Shown: piece by piece, positions 7,179-15,327 of the stretch | Position numbering within the stretch: position 1 is the stretch's first letter | How the letters are laid out: each line of letters opens with the position of its first letter | Source: Alphaproteobacteria bacterium | GTDB taxonomy: Bacteria; Myxococcota_A; UBA796; GCA-2862545 | Assembly (NCBI GenBank): GCA_020632925.1 | Contig: JACKER010000007.1 | Location: 868,001 to 932,000 of the forward strand | Length of the DNA: 64,000 bases | Direction: 5' to 3' | Translations under genes and position numbers: made by a program | Notes under the pieces: model-generated | Seen by the model: the letters and a program-made list of their open reading frames with translations, nothing else | Database searches by the model: none | What the model was told of the DNA's origin: nothing

Positions 7179-7940
7179 CTAGAACGTGCGGCAGACGTTG
7201 TCGGAGAGGTACGTGTATCGCGTGTCCTCCCAGTACCAGCGGCCGAGGTAGTTCCCGCTGGACCAGAAGGTGAACGTCGACTCCCCGTTCACGGCGGCGT
7301 TCACGTCGTACTTCACCGTGTAGAACATGTCCGTCGCGTAGACCACGGCAGGGCAGTTCGTCGGACCGATGTCGAGCGCCATGTCGAGGTCGAGGGCGGT
7401 CGTGCAGCCGCTGCAGACGCCGGTGGGCGTGGTGGTGCCCGTCGTCGCCCACACCGCCACGCACTCCTGCATCCCGAACTGCTGGACGCCGCGCGGGTTG
7501 AAGAAGAGCTGGAGCACCTCGACCCCGTGGACGTTGTTCTGCAGATCCACGGTGAAGTCGCCGTACCAGTAGCCGGTCGCCGTCGGGACGTTCGGGTTGT
7601 AGAACGCGCCCTGGAAGCACGTGTCCGGCACCATGTCGGGGCGGGGATCGGGGATGCCACCCGCCGTCCCCGTGTGTGGCGTGCCGGTGTGGGGCGTCCC
7701 CGTGTGCGGCAGCGTGGCGCTGTGCTCCACGATCCCGGTGTGCTCCACGTCGGTGTCGGCGTCCGTGTCCGCGTCGGTGTCGCTGTCCGTGTCGGCGTCG
7801 CTGTCCGCGTCGGTGTCGCTGTCCGTGTCGGCGTCGCTGTCCGCGTCCGCGTCGGTCTCGGTGTCGACGGTCTTCGTGCGGACGAAGTACGAGTCCTGGC
7901 CGCAGGCCACCAGCCCCAGCACCAGCCACGCTCCGCGCAT
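7179..7940 (-). CDS. Lipoprotein with acidic (D-A/S/T) repeat linker
   Basis: A 253-residue predicted lipoprotein: MRGAWLVLGLVAC ends in the lipobox Cys. Residues about 25-65 alternate Asp with Thr, Ala or Ser (DTETDADADSDADTD and so on), followed by an HTGTP repeat (three HTGT units) and a globular C-terminal domain of about 160 residues containing five Cys. The repeat probably forms an extended acidic stalk holding the domain off the membrane; calcium binding is possible but unproven. A GTG at 7943 precedes the ATG at 7940. TATCCT at 7957-7962 (minus strand) is a -10 candidate. The neighbouring gene at 7969-9231 carries the same kind of linker. I do not recognise the C-terminal domain. Confidence 0.85.
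   Translation of the reverse strand: MRGAWLVLGLVACGQDSYFVRTKTVDTETDADADSDADTDSDTDADSDADTDSDTDADTDADTDVEHTGIVEHSATLPHTGTPHTGTPHTGTAGGIPDPRPDMVPDTCFQGAFYNPNVPTATGYWYGDFTVDLQNNVHGVEVLQLFFNPRGVQQFGMQECVAVWATTGTTTPTGVCSGCTTALDLDMALDIGPTNCPAVVYATDMFYTVKYDVNAAVNGESTFTFWSSGNYLGRWYWEDTRYTYLSDNVCRTF
7749..7866. repeat. Hexanucleotide-based Asp-X coding repeat
   Basis: The sequence is built of GTCGGT/GTCCGC/GTCGCT-type hexamers; on the minus strand these read GAC plus an Ala, Ser or Thr codon. Within it a 36-base unit at 7777-7812 is repeated at 7813-7848 with 35 of 36 bases identical, a 12-residue protein period. This suggests recent slippage or duplication, so length may vary between strains. Confidence 0.9.
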
Positions 7941-7968
7941 CACGACCCCCGCACGCAGGATACCGCGA

Positions 7969-9231
7969 TCACAGGGCCTCCAGGAAGGCGACCATCCGAG
8001 CCGACACGTCGTCGTAGAGCTCGTGGTCCGCGGCCATGATCTCGATCTCCGCCTGCACGGCCTCCCGCTGCTCGGCGCTCAGCCCCTGCAGGACGTTGTT
8101 GCCGAGGTGTACCTGGCTGCCGTGGACCTGCCAGTTCCCGTACTGATCGACCGCGCCCGTGGACAGCAGCTCGGAGACGATGGCGGTCGACTTCGCGAGA
8201 TCGATCCCCGCGATCCGCGTGAAGCGCTCGCGATAGGGCGGGGTCTGCGGGTGGACGTACAGGTCCGTCGTCGCCCCGCGCGAGATCAGCGTGGGCTCGA
8301 AGGCGGTGGCGTCGGCGACCGCGTCCGGGAACGTCTGGTCGTCGACCGCGAGGTACCAGGCCGTGCTCACCGACGTCAGCGCCTCCGCCTGCGGCGTGGC
8401 TGCCGCGCAGAACGCGACGACCCCGTCCACCAGTCCGACCGCGCCGACCGTGTGCGCGAACTGACCGCCGTTGGACATGCCCCAGGCGTAGACCGGACCA
8501 GTCGCGGGGAAGGTGCCGTCGGAGCGCAGCAGGTCGATCAGGCCGTCGACGTTGCGCAGGTCCTGGTTCGCGCCCAACGTGGTGGAGGTGTTCCACGGAC
8601 CGCTGCCCAGGAGCCGCTCGGACTCGCTCGGCACGGCGACCACCGCGTACCCCGCGCGGTGCAGGTGCATGACCGTCGTCTGCGCGGCGAGGTCGTCGAT
8701 CTCGTCCTTGCCGTAGGAGGCGCCGTGGAAGAAGAGCACGCCCGCGACGGGCGCTCCGGCCGCCTCGAACACGAGGATCGGGCGCCGGCCCGCGTCCATC
8801 GTCACCTGGCGCTCGGCGCGGGTGGTGGGGACGGGGACCGCCGTCATCGTCAGGGTGGCGTTGCGCGAAGGCATCACCACCCCGGCGTTCCACTCGAGCG
8901 GCGCGTCCATCAGCTGCGTGTCGCCCGACCAGGACGCGATCTCGCTGGCGAAGTCGAGGTCGGCCCACACGCGGAGCTCCGTCCCCGCCGGGAAGGTGCC
9001 TCCGCCGAAGCCCGAGACCACCGTCAGCGTCGGGTCGCCCGTCAGGCCCGTGTGTCCGGTCGTGTCGGTGTCGGCGTCCGTGTCGCTGTCGGTGTCCGCG
9101 TCGCTGTCGGTGTCGGCGTCCGCGTCCGCGTCGCTGTCGGCGTCGGTGTCGGCGTCGCTGTCGGCGTCGGAGGTGTCGGTCTTGTCGGTGGGGTCGTCGC
9201 CGCAGCCGATCGCGAGGAGCAAGGTGAGCAT
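7969..9231 (-). CDS. Alpha/beta-hydrolase lipoprotein with acidic repeat linker
   Basis: A 420-residue predicted lipoprotein (MLTLLLAIGC lipobox). Residues about 12-60 form an Asp-Ser/Ala/Thr repeat. The rest resembles alpha/beta hydrolases of the polyhydroxybutyrate depolymerase/feruloyl esterase type: GVLFFHGASYGKDE is the oxyanion region and WGMSNGG matches G-x-S-x-G with Ser as nucleophile. A late VHGSQVHLGNN segment could supply the His. It probably hydrolyses an ester outside the inner membrane; the substrate is unknown. ATG at 9231; TACGAT (9237-9242, minus strand) ends 5 bases upstream, so the mRNA is probably leaderless. The linker has the same codon style as the gene at 7179, suggesting shared origin or export route. 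Confidence 0.85.
   Translation of the reverse strand: MLTLLLAIGCGDDPTDKTDTSDADSDADTDADSDADADADTDSDADTDSDTDADTDTTGHTGLTGDPTLTVVSGFGGGTFPAGTELRVWADLDFASEIASWSGDTQLMDAPLEWNAGVVMPSRNATLTMTAVPVPTTRAERQVTMDAGRRPILVFEAAGAPVAGVLFFHGASYGKDEIDDLAAQTTVMHLHRAGYAVVAVPSESERLLGSGPWNTSTTLGANQDLRNVDGLIDLLRSDGTFPATGPVYAWGMSNGGQFAHTVGAVGLVDGVVAFCAAATPQAEALTSVSTAWYLAVDDQTFPDAVADATAFEPTLISRGATTDLYVHPQTPPYRERFTRIAGIDLAKSTAIVSELLSTGAVDQYGNWQVHGSQVHLGNNVLQGLSAEQREAVQAEIEIMAADHELYDDVSARMVAFLEAL
9058..9180. repeat. Second hexanucleotide Asp-X coding repeat
   Basis: The tract has the same codon pattern as 7749-7866: GTC followed by GGT, CGC or GCT triplets on the plus strand, coding Asp-Thr, Asp-Ala and Asp-Ser on the minus strand. 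It encodes the stalk of the hydrolase lipoprotein. Two such tracts 1.2 kb apart could recombine and fuse the two genes. Confidence 0.85.
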
Positions 9232-9236
9232 GGGCC

Positions 9237-9242
9237 ATCGTA
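9237..9242 (-). promoter_or_regulatory. -10-like TACGAT, leaderless type
   Basis: TACGAT on the minus strand, 5 bases before the ATG at 9231. A transcript from this site would start at or next to the initiation codon. Confidence 0.5.
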
Positions 9243-9296
9243 GCGCGACGACGTCACGCCCGCGCTCCAGGTGTGTTGTGGGGATCGGAGGTGCCC

Positions 9297-9959
9297 GTGT
9301 CCACCGTCCCCGGTCGCCTGGCCGCCGCCGCCGTCCTCGCGCAGACGGTCCTGCTGCAGCTGCTGTTCGTCGCCGTGTTCGGGCTGCTGGCCGACGAGGA
9401 CCCGTTCTCCGGGAACGCGCGCGACATCGTCGGGGTGGCGACCATCCACACCATCGACGCGGCGCTGGTCGTGGGCGCGCTGCTCGTCGCGTTCGGTGGG
9501 CGGTCCCTCGGTGATCTCGGGTGGTCCGCGGAGGAGCGGCCGGTGCGCGCCGCGGTCCTCGGGGTCGCGGGCGCCGCCCTCGGCGTCTCGCTGATCGTGG
9601 CGGTCGGGGCGCTGCTGGGCGGGGTGGACGGCGTCCGCGAGACGGTCGCCGGCTTCGTGGGGCTGACGCCCGGGCAGCGCGTGCTGATGGCGACGATCGG
9701 CCTGGGCGCTGCGTTCGTGGAGGAGACCGTGTTCCGCGGCACGCTGCAGCCCGCGCTGGTGGCCCGGCTCGGGCGTCCCGCGGGCATCGCGGTCGGGGCG
9801 GTGATCTTCAGCGCCTACCACCTGCGCTTCGGGCCCGTGGGCTTCCTGGTGAAGGCGATCTTCGGCGCGATCTTCGGGACGTTGCGGGAGAGCACCGATC
9901 GCAACTGGGCCGGCGCCGTCGCCCACGCGGGCATCTGGCTGGTCGTGGGCCTGTCCTGA
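9297..9959 (+). CDS. CPBP-family intramembrane protease
   Basis: About 220 residues with several hydrophobic helices. EETVFRG, about two thirds along, is the EExxxR motif of CPBP (type II CAAX prenyl endopeptidase-like) proteases; SAYHLRFG, the next conserved His-containing motif, and a further His near the C-terminus (VAHAGIWL) complete the expected active site. Family members cleave prenylated proteins in eukaryotes; bacterial roles are varied and the substrate here is unknown. GTG at 9297 is favoured because GGAGG (9287-9291) lies 5 bases upstream; GTG 9291 or 9273 would lengthen it slightly. The amidase at 9979 follows 19 bases later, but with its own promoter-like hexamer. Confidence 0.85.
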   Translation: MSTVPGRLAAAAVLAQTVLLQLLFVAVFGLLADEDPFSGNARDIVGVATIHTIDAALVVGALLVAFGGRSLGDLGWSAEERPVRAAVLGVAGAALGVSLIVAVGALLGGVDGVRETVAGFVGLTPGQRVLMATIGLGAAFVEETVFRGTLQPALVARLGRPAGIAVGAVIFSAYHLRFGPVGFLVKAIFGAIFGTLRESTDRNWAGAVAHAGIWLVVGLS

Positions 9960-9964
9960 GCGGG

Positions 9965-9970
9965 TATGCT
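9965..9970 (+). promoter_or_regulatory. -10-like TATGCT, leaderless type
   Basis: TATGCT ends 8 bases before the ATG at 9979. It overlaps the end of the preceding CPBP gene's short intergenic region and would produce a leaderless amidase mRNA. Confidence 0.5.
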
Positions 9971-9978
9971 CGGTTCCG

Positions 9979-11406
9979 ATGGAGCCCTTCGCCCTCACGG
10001 CCGTGGAGGCCGCCGCCGCCATCCGTTCGGGGAAGCTCACGCCGCGCGCGATGGTCGAGTCCTGCATCGCGCGCATCGAGGAGGTGAACCCGGCGATCAA
10101 CGCGGTCGTCGCCACCCGCTTCCAGCGCGCGCGCGCCGAAGCGGACGAGGCCGCTCGCCGGTTGGCGGGCGGGGATCCGGCGCCGCTGCTCGGCGTCCCG
10201 TGCACGATCAAGGAGTTCGTGGCGGTCCGGGGCATGCCGCAGACCAGCGGGATCGACGCGCGCCGCGGCATCGTGGCGGATCGCGACGCCACGGTGGTCC
10301 AGCGGCTGCAGCGCGCGGGCGCCATCGTGCTCGGCGTCACCAACGCCCCCGAGGGTGGCCTGTGGCACGAGACCTCCAACCCGGTCTACGGGCGGACCCG
10401 CAACCCCTACGACACGCGGCGCACGAGCGGCGGCAGCAGCGGCGGGGAGGCGGCCATCCTGGCCTGCGGCGGCGCGCCCTTCGGGATCGGCAGCGACACC
10501 GGCGGCTCCGTGCGGATCCCCGCCGGCTTCTGCGGCATCGTCTCCCACAAACCCACGGGCGGCACCGTCCCCGCGACGGGCCACTACCCGCACGCGCCCC
10601 ACGGCATCGAGACCATGATGCAGCTCGGCCCGATGGCGCGGTCCGTCGCCGATCTGGAGCTGCTGCTCGCCGTCCTGTCCGGTCCGGACGGGGTCGACCG
10701 GACCTGCGTCCGACGCTTCCAGCCCGAGCCGATCGCGCTGTCCGACGTGCGGGTCGTCGCGCTGGCGGACAACGGCGTGTTCCGTCCGACGGCCGAGGTC
10801 GCCGCCGCGGTCCACACCGCCGCCGCCACCCTCCAGGAACGGGGCGCGCGGATCGTGGACTACGGCGGACCCCCGCTCTCGCGCGGGTTCGAGTGGTGGG
10901 CGGCGCTGCTCGCGACCTCCGGCGAGCGGTACGAAGACCTCGTGGGCGGCGGTCGTCGTCCGCGTCTGCGGCGGGAGCTCCCGGCCTGGCCGCTGGGGCG
11001 CTCGCGACACTCTGGCGGCGTGCTCGCGATGCTGGCGCTCGAGCGGCTGGCCGGGGTGGTGCCGGAGAAGACGGCGCTGGTGGCGGAGGCTCGGGCCACG
11101 CGGGAGGCGCTGGACGAGGCGCTCGGCGAGCACACCGTGCTGCTGCACCCGGTCTACCCGCGGACGGCTCCGCGTCACCGCGCGATCGCGCTGCGCGACC
11201 CGCGAGACGTCGCGGCCACCGCGCTGTTCAACGTGACCGAGAGCCCCGTGACCGTGGTGCCGGTGGCGACGGGACGATCGGGCCTGCCCATCGGCGTGCA
11301 GGTCGTCGGCGCGAGGGGCCGTGATGCCCTGACCCTGGCCGTCGCACGGGCGCTCGAGGAAGCGCACGGTACGCCCGCTGCAATCGAACCGCGGCGCAGG
11401 TCGTAG
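9979..11406 (+). CDS. Amidase (amidase-signature family)
   Basis: A 475-residue serine amidase. The Ser-cisSer-Lys triad is visible: Lys in VPCTIKEF (about residue 77), Ser in RRTSGGSSGGEAA (about 153-155) and the nucleophile Ser in GIGSDTGGSVRIPAGFCG (about 178). Length and the C-terminal TESPVTVVPVA block fit the fatty-acid-amide-hydrolase-like branch and not GatA of the tRNA amidotransferase: no gatB or gatC lies nearby. The real substrate is unknown. No signal peptide, so cytoplasmic. ATG at 9979 lacks a ribosome site but is placed 8 bases after a TATGCT box, consistent with leaderless translation. Confidence 0.9.
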   Translation: MEPFALTAVEAAAAIRSGKLTPRAMVESCIARIEEVNPAINAVVATRFQRARAEADEAARRLAGGDPAPLLGVPCTIKEFVAVRGMPQTSGIDARRGIVADRDATVVQRLQRAGAIVLGVTNAPEGGLWHETSNPVYGRTRNPYDTRRTSGGSSGGEAAILACGGAPFGIGSDTGGSVRIPAGFCGIVSHKPTGGTVPATGHYPHAPHGIETMMQLGPMARSVADLELLLAVLSGPDGVDRTCVRRFQPEPIALSDVRVVALADNGVFRPTAEVAAAVHTAAATLQERGARIVDYGGPPLSRGFEWWAALLATSGERYEDLVGGGRRPRLRRELPAWPLGRSRHSGGVLAMLALERLAGVVPEKTALVAEARATREALDEALGEHTVLLHPVYPRTAPRHRAIALRDPRDVAATALFNVTESPVTVVPVATGRSGLPIGVQVVGARGRDALTLAVARALEEAHGTPAAIEPRRRS

Positions 11407-11428
11407 GATACCGTCCGGGGGTGGGACC

Positions 11429-11602
11429 ATGACCTGGATGGTGCTGACGGGCGGCGTGTTCCTGGCGACCGTGGTCGTCGCGAGCCTGTTCCTGGCCGCC
11501 CTCCACTACGCGGACTCGATCGCCGCCCTCGTCGGAGCCGTCGGGCTCACCGTCACGCTGGGGGCGCTCGGCGTGGTGTTCCCCCTCTGCTGTCCGGCGT
11601 GA
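11429..11602 (+). CDS. Small membrane protein, two hydrophobic helices
   Basis: A 57-residue hydrophobic protein (MTWMVLTGGVFLATVV at the start, VFPLCCPA at the end). Two membrane helices are likely, about 4-24 and 32-54. Its TGA overlaps the GTG of the next gene (GTGA at 11599-11602), so the two are probably translated together. DUF3592 proteins usually carry such N-terminal helices in the same chain. This could therefore be the detached N-terminus of a split gene or the product of an older frameshift. TACCGT at 11409-11414 is a possible -10 box. Confidence 0.6.
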   Translation: MTWMVLTGGVFLATVVVASLFLAALHYADSIAALVGAVGLTVTLGALGVVFPLCCPA

Positions 11603-12057
11603 ACGGCTCGGCGTCCGCGAGCTGGCCGACCGTCGACGCGACGATCACGGAGTCGCGGGTGGACGTGCAGAAGCACCGTCGGCGCTCGAACGGCCGCAAC
11701 CGCGAGACCACGACCTACGAGGCCCGCATCCGGTACACCTACTCGGCGGGCGGACGCGAGCACACGCACTGGCGCCTCGCGTTCGCCTCGGACGAGGGGT
11801 ACTCCGGCCTGGGCTACCTGACGGCGGAGCAGCGGGCGAACGCGATGGTGGCGGACCACCCGCGAGGAGCGCACGTCCAGGTCGCGGTGGACCCGAGCGA
11901 CCCCGACGTCGCCGTGCTCCACCCGGGCGTCCAGACGTCGGAGGCGCTGAAGCTGGGTCTCGGGCTCGGAGGGATGCTCACGGGCCTGCTGTCCGCGATC
12001 CTGCTGGTCCTGAACCCGCGGGCGCGAGCGCTCGTGCTCGGGAACCTGGACGACTGA
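11599..12057 (+). CDS. DUF3592 domain protein
   Basis: 152 residues. SWPTVDATITESRVD near the start, then the RIRYTYSAGGREHTH strand, a YLTAEQRANAMVADHPRG segment and VAVDPSDPDVAVLHPG match the extracytoplasmic DUF3592 domain. One C-terminal membrane helix is present (about residues 120-140). The function of the family is unknown. Its GTG start overlaps the stop of the 57-residue membrane protein, indicating coupling. It ends one base before the stop of the convergent protease gene. Confidence 0.75.
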   Translation: MNGSASASWPTVDATITESRVDVQKHRRRSNGRNRETTTYEARIRYTYSAGGREHTHWRLAFASDEGYSGLGYLTAEQRANAMVADHPRGAHVQVAVDPSDPDVAVLHPGVQTSEALKLGLGLGGMLTGLLSAILLVLNPRARALVLGNLDD

Positions 12058-12058
12058 C

Positions 12059-15000
12059 CTACTTCGGTGGGGAGGGCCAGGCGCCGCGCGAGCGGTCCGG
12101 TCCGGGCGGCGGCGGCGGCACCTCGACCGGCTCCTCCGCGATCCGACGCTTCAGCTCGGCGATGGCGGCGTCCAGCTGGGCGTCACCACCGGCGAAGGTC
12201 GCCGCGGGCAGGTTCTCGACCTCGATGTCGGGGATCACGCCCGTCCCCTCGATCAGCCACTCGCCCTCGGGGCCATAGACCCCGAACTCGGCGGCCGAGG
12301 CGATCCCGTTGTCCTCGAGCCAGTTGCCGAAGGACAGCCAGATCTCGCCACCCCAGGTCCGCGCGCCGATCACCGGGCCGAGCCCGAGGCGCCGGAAGCC
12401 CTCGGCGAAGGCCTCGCCGTCGCTGGCGGTGAAGGCGTCGGTCAGCACCACGACGTGGCCGCGGAACGCGTACTGCATGTTCCAGCTCGGCTCGCCAGCG
12501 CGCCCCTGCCAGTACATCCAGGCCCGCCGCATCAGCCGCTCGAGGATCCACGAGTCGATGTTCCCGCCGCGGTTGTGGCGGACGTCGACGATCAGCCCCT
12601 CCCGGTCGAACACCGGGTAGAAGTCGCGGACCCAGGACTCGTAGTCGCCGCCGCCCATCGCGCGGAGGTGGACGTAGCCGATGCGGCCCTCGCCCTGGGT
12701 CTCCACGCGCTCGCGGCGCTCGTTCTCCCACCCGCGGTAGCGCAGCTCGCGGTCCTCCCAGCCGGACGCCGCGACCACGATCACGTCGCGGACGGCGTTG
12801 GCGCGGCGCACGCGCAGGCGCACCTGCTGGCCGGCCTTGCCCCGCAGGAGCACGGACGGATCGGGCACGCTCGACAGCGGCACCCCGTCGATCCCCTCGA
12901 TCACGTCGCCCACGCGCACGTCGGCCGCGGTGCGCGCGAGCGGGGGGCGCTCCTCGGGGCGCTCCGGATCCCACGCGGGGAGGGCGGTGACCTTCCAGCT
13001 GCCGTCGGGCTGGCGCTCGAGGTCCGCGCCGAGCGACGCGGGCGAGATCCACTCGGGGCCGCGGCGCACGTCGCCCGGGATGACGAAGGTGTGGAGCGCG
13101 GAGAGCTCGCCGACCATCATGCTCATCAGGTCCGCCAGCTCGTCGCGGTCGGTGACGCGGTCCACGAGCGGGAGGTGGCGCTGGAGGACCTCGTCCCAGT
13201 CGTTGCCGTGCATCTCGCGGTCGAAGAACCAGTCGCGCTCGAGCCGCCAGGCCTCCACCAGCATCTGGCGCCACTCCTGGCGGGGATCGACGGACAGCGT
13301 CCACGCGGACAGGTCGACCGCGGTCTCGTCGAGGTCGTCGACCGCCGAGGGCTCGGCGTCGATCACGTGGAGCCGGCCCCGCCGGCGCACGAGCAGGGTC
13401 TTGCGGTCGGCGCTCATCGCCACGGCGCCCACATCCTTCAGCACGGTGACGGGCTCCACGTCGCGGTCGGCGATCCGGGCGGCCATCAGCGAGCCCTCGC
13501 CGTCCTCGAACTGCAGCCAGAACAGCGCGTCCTCCGTCAGCATCAGCTGGCCCGCGTCCATCTCCGGCAGGGGCACGCGCTCGATGCGTGCCTGCAGCCC
13601 GTCGAGCTGGATGGTGACCTTCACCCCGGCGGGCTCGGCCTTCCGGTGCCGGCGCGGCCGACGCTTCTTCTTCGGCTCGACGTCGCCCGGGTCGGCGGCC
13701 TCGGGCTGCGTCTCGGTGCGCGCCTCCCACGGCCAGAGCTGCCCCGGCTGCAGCGCGACCGCGTACACCCGCGTGGTGGCCTCGAGGTGGGGCTCGGGCG
13801 CGAACCAGCCCCACGGCGAGCCCACGTCGGTGTCGAGCGCGCGCTCCGACACGAAGTAGAGCCACTTCCCGTCCGGGCTGAAGGCCGGCGAGGTGGAGGG
13901 GGTGCGGTCCGAGGTCACGTCCGCCTTCACCCCGTCGGCGGGGCGGAACAGGCGGACCTGCGCCAGCGTGTTGGGGGCGGAGGACGCGTACGCGAGCCAC
14001 TGGGAGTCCGGCGACCAGGTCAGGTCGAACGGCGTGTCCACGGGGTTCTCCTCGACGGTGCGCACCCTGCCCGTGGCGACGTCGGCGATCTGCAGGCGGT
14101 GGTCGCGGTCGCCCCAGGCGATCCACTTCCCGTCGGGGGAGGGGACGCCGCCCGGACGGAAGCCTCGCTCGCCCGTGGTGATGCGCACCGGCTCCCCGAG
14201 CCCGTCGGCGGGCATGCGGAAGAAGCCGAGCTCGCCGCCCACGTCGCCGACCGCCACCAGGGTGTCCTCGTCCACGAAGCGCGCGTTGCGCCACCGGACC
14301 CCGCTGTCGCGCGTCACGCGCACCAGGCGCCCGTCCTCGGACGGCGCGACGAACACCTGTCCGCGCGCGGTGAGGGCCACGCGATCACCGGTGGGCGAGG
14401 GGAAGGCGGAGGTGAGGAAGCTGCTGGGGTCGTCGATCCACCGCTCGCGCGTCTGGTCGAGGTCCGACGACAGCGTGATCGGGACCACGCGGTCCTCGCC
14501 CGACGCCAGGTCCACCACGTGGAGGTCGGCGCCGAGCTGGTAGGCCGCGCGGCCGCCGGAGACGTCGGCGCCCAGCACGTCGAAGCCCTCGTGCGCCGTG
14601 ATCTGGCGACGGTCGCTGCCGTCGAGCGCGCTGGTCCACAGCTCCATCGTGCCGTCGAGATCGCTCTCGAACACGATCCGGTCCCCCCAGGCCATGGCGT
14701 GGCGGGTGGTGCCCGCGAAGTCCGGCGCGACCGCGATCGCCTCGGCGTCGCCGGGCCCCTTGCGCCACAGGTGCTGCGCGGTTCCGCCCCGGTAGCGCTT
14801 GGTGTGGCTCCCCTGGAACGGGTACCGCGTGAAGACCAGGGTGTCGCCGACCCAGGCACCGTCGCTGGCGTCGGCGAGCGGCACCATCTCCGTCCGCCCG
14901 TCCTTCGGGTCCACCAGCTGCAGGTACCACCCGGGCAGCCCCGCTCGGCGCGAGCTGGTCACGATCACCCGCCCGTCGGGCGTCCAACCGCGCGCGATCG

Positions 15001-15295
15001 CCGGACCGCCCTCCCAGGTCAGCCGCTTGGGCGCGCCGCCGTCGACGGGCATGACGTAGACCTCGGTCGGGCCTTCGTAGGAGGCGTCGAACGCGACCCA
15101 GGCGCCGTCGGGCGAGATGGTGGCGCGCGTCTCGATGCCGGTGTGGCTCGTGAGCCGGTGGGCCAGGCCGCCCTCGATCCCCACCCGCCACAGGTCGCCC
15201 TCGGCCGTGAACACGAGCGTGTCGTCGTGGAGCGCGGGCTCGCGGTAGTACCCCTCGGGCGCGGCGTGAGCGGCGAGGGCGAGCAGGGCGATCAT
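12059..15295 (-). CDS. Tricorn-like protease (beta-propeller, PDZ, S41 core)
   Basis: A 1078-residue secreted-type protease related to Tricorn. Order: short signal peptide (MIALLALAAHAA); WD40/PD40 propeller repeats to about residue 540 (ATISPDGAWVAFDAS, PAFSPDGKWLYFVSE and others); a very basic linker (KKKRRPRRHRK, about 543-553); a second propeller-like stretch to about 660; a helical C1 region; a PDZ domain around 780-840 (VRVGDVIEGIDGVPL); then the S41 catalytic domain with VDVRHNRGG and TDAFTASDGEAFAEGF, whose Ser should be the nucleophile. Tricorn degrades peptides after proteasome-type proteases; bacterial versions are often periplasmic. ATG at 15295 has GGAGG upstream. It follows the kinase gene by 32 bases, so the two are likely cotranscribed. 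The basic linker is unusual. Confidence 0.9.
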   Translation of the reverse strand: MIALLALAAHAAPEGYYREPALHDDTLVFTAEGDLWRVGIEGGLAHRLTSHTGIETRATISPDGAWVAFDASYEGPTEVYVMPVDGGAPKRLTWEGGPAIARGWTPDGRVIVTSSRRAGLPGWYLQLVDPKDGRTEMVPLADASDGAWVGDTLVFTRYPFQGSHTKRYRGGTAQHLWRKGPGDAEAIAVAPDFAGTTRHAMAWGDRIVFESDLDGTMELWTSALDGSDRRQITAHEGFDVLGADVSGGRAAYQLGADLHVVDLASGEDRVVPITLSSDLDQTRERWIDDPSSFLTSAFPSPTGDRVALTARGQVFVAPSEDGRLVRVTRDSGVRWRNARFVDEDTLVAVGDVGGELGFFRMPADGLGEPVRITTGERGFRPGGVPSPDGKWIAWGDRDHRLQIADVATGRVRTVEENPVDTPFDLTWSPDSQWLAYASSAPNTLAQVRLFRPADGVKADVTSDRTPSTSPAFSPDGKWLYFVSERALDTDVGSPWGWFAPEPHLEATTRVYAVALQPGQLWPWEARTETQPEAADPGDVEPKKKRRPRRHRKAEPAGVKVTIQLDGLQARIERVPLPEMDAGQLMLTEDALFWLQFEDGEGSLMAARIADRDVEPVTVLKDVGAVAMSADRKTLLVRRRGRLHVIDAEPSAVDDLDETAVDLSAWTLSVDPRQEWRQMLVEAWRLERDWFFDREMHGNDWDEVLQRHLPLVDRVTDRDELADLMSMMVGELSALHTFVIPGDVRRGPEWISPASLGADLERQPDGSWKVTALPAWDPERPEERPPLARTAADVRVGDVIEGIDGVPLSSVPDPSVLLRGKAGQQVRLRVRRANAVRDVIVVAASGWEDRELRYRGWENERRERVETQGEGRIGYVHLRAMGGGDYESWVRDFYPVFDREGLIVDVRHNRGGNIDSWILERLMRRAWMYWQGRAGEPSWNMQYAFRGHVVVLTDAFTASDGEAFAEGFRRLGLGPVIGARTWGGEIWLSFGNWLEDNGIASAAEFGVYGPEGEWLIEGTGVIPDIEVENLPAATFAGGDAQLDAAIAELKRRIAEEPVEVPPPPPGPDRSRGAWPSPPK

Positions 15296-15327
15296 GTCGG
15301 GTTCCTCCGACCCGCGCGCCTATCCCG

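Noticed and set aside
7749..9180. Possible CRISPR array in the repeat tracts
   Set aside because: Units are 6 or 36 bases, contiguous with no spacers, and in coding frame.
7621..9243. Plus-strand frames with Ser-Val-Ser-Ala repeats
   Set aside because: Reverse reading of the Asp-X stalk codons; the lipoboxes and the hydrolase motifs are on the minus strand.
9979..11406. Amidase as GatA of the Glu-tRNA amidotransferase
   Set aside because: No gatB or gatC nearby, and its sequence fits the general amidase branch.
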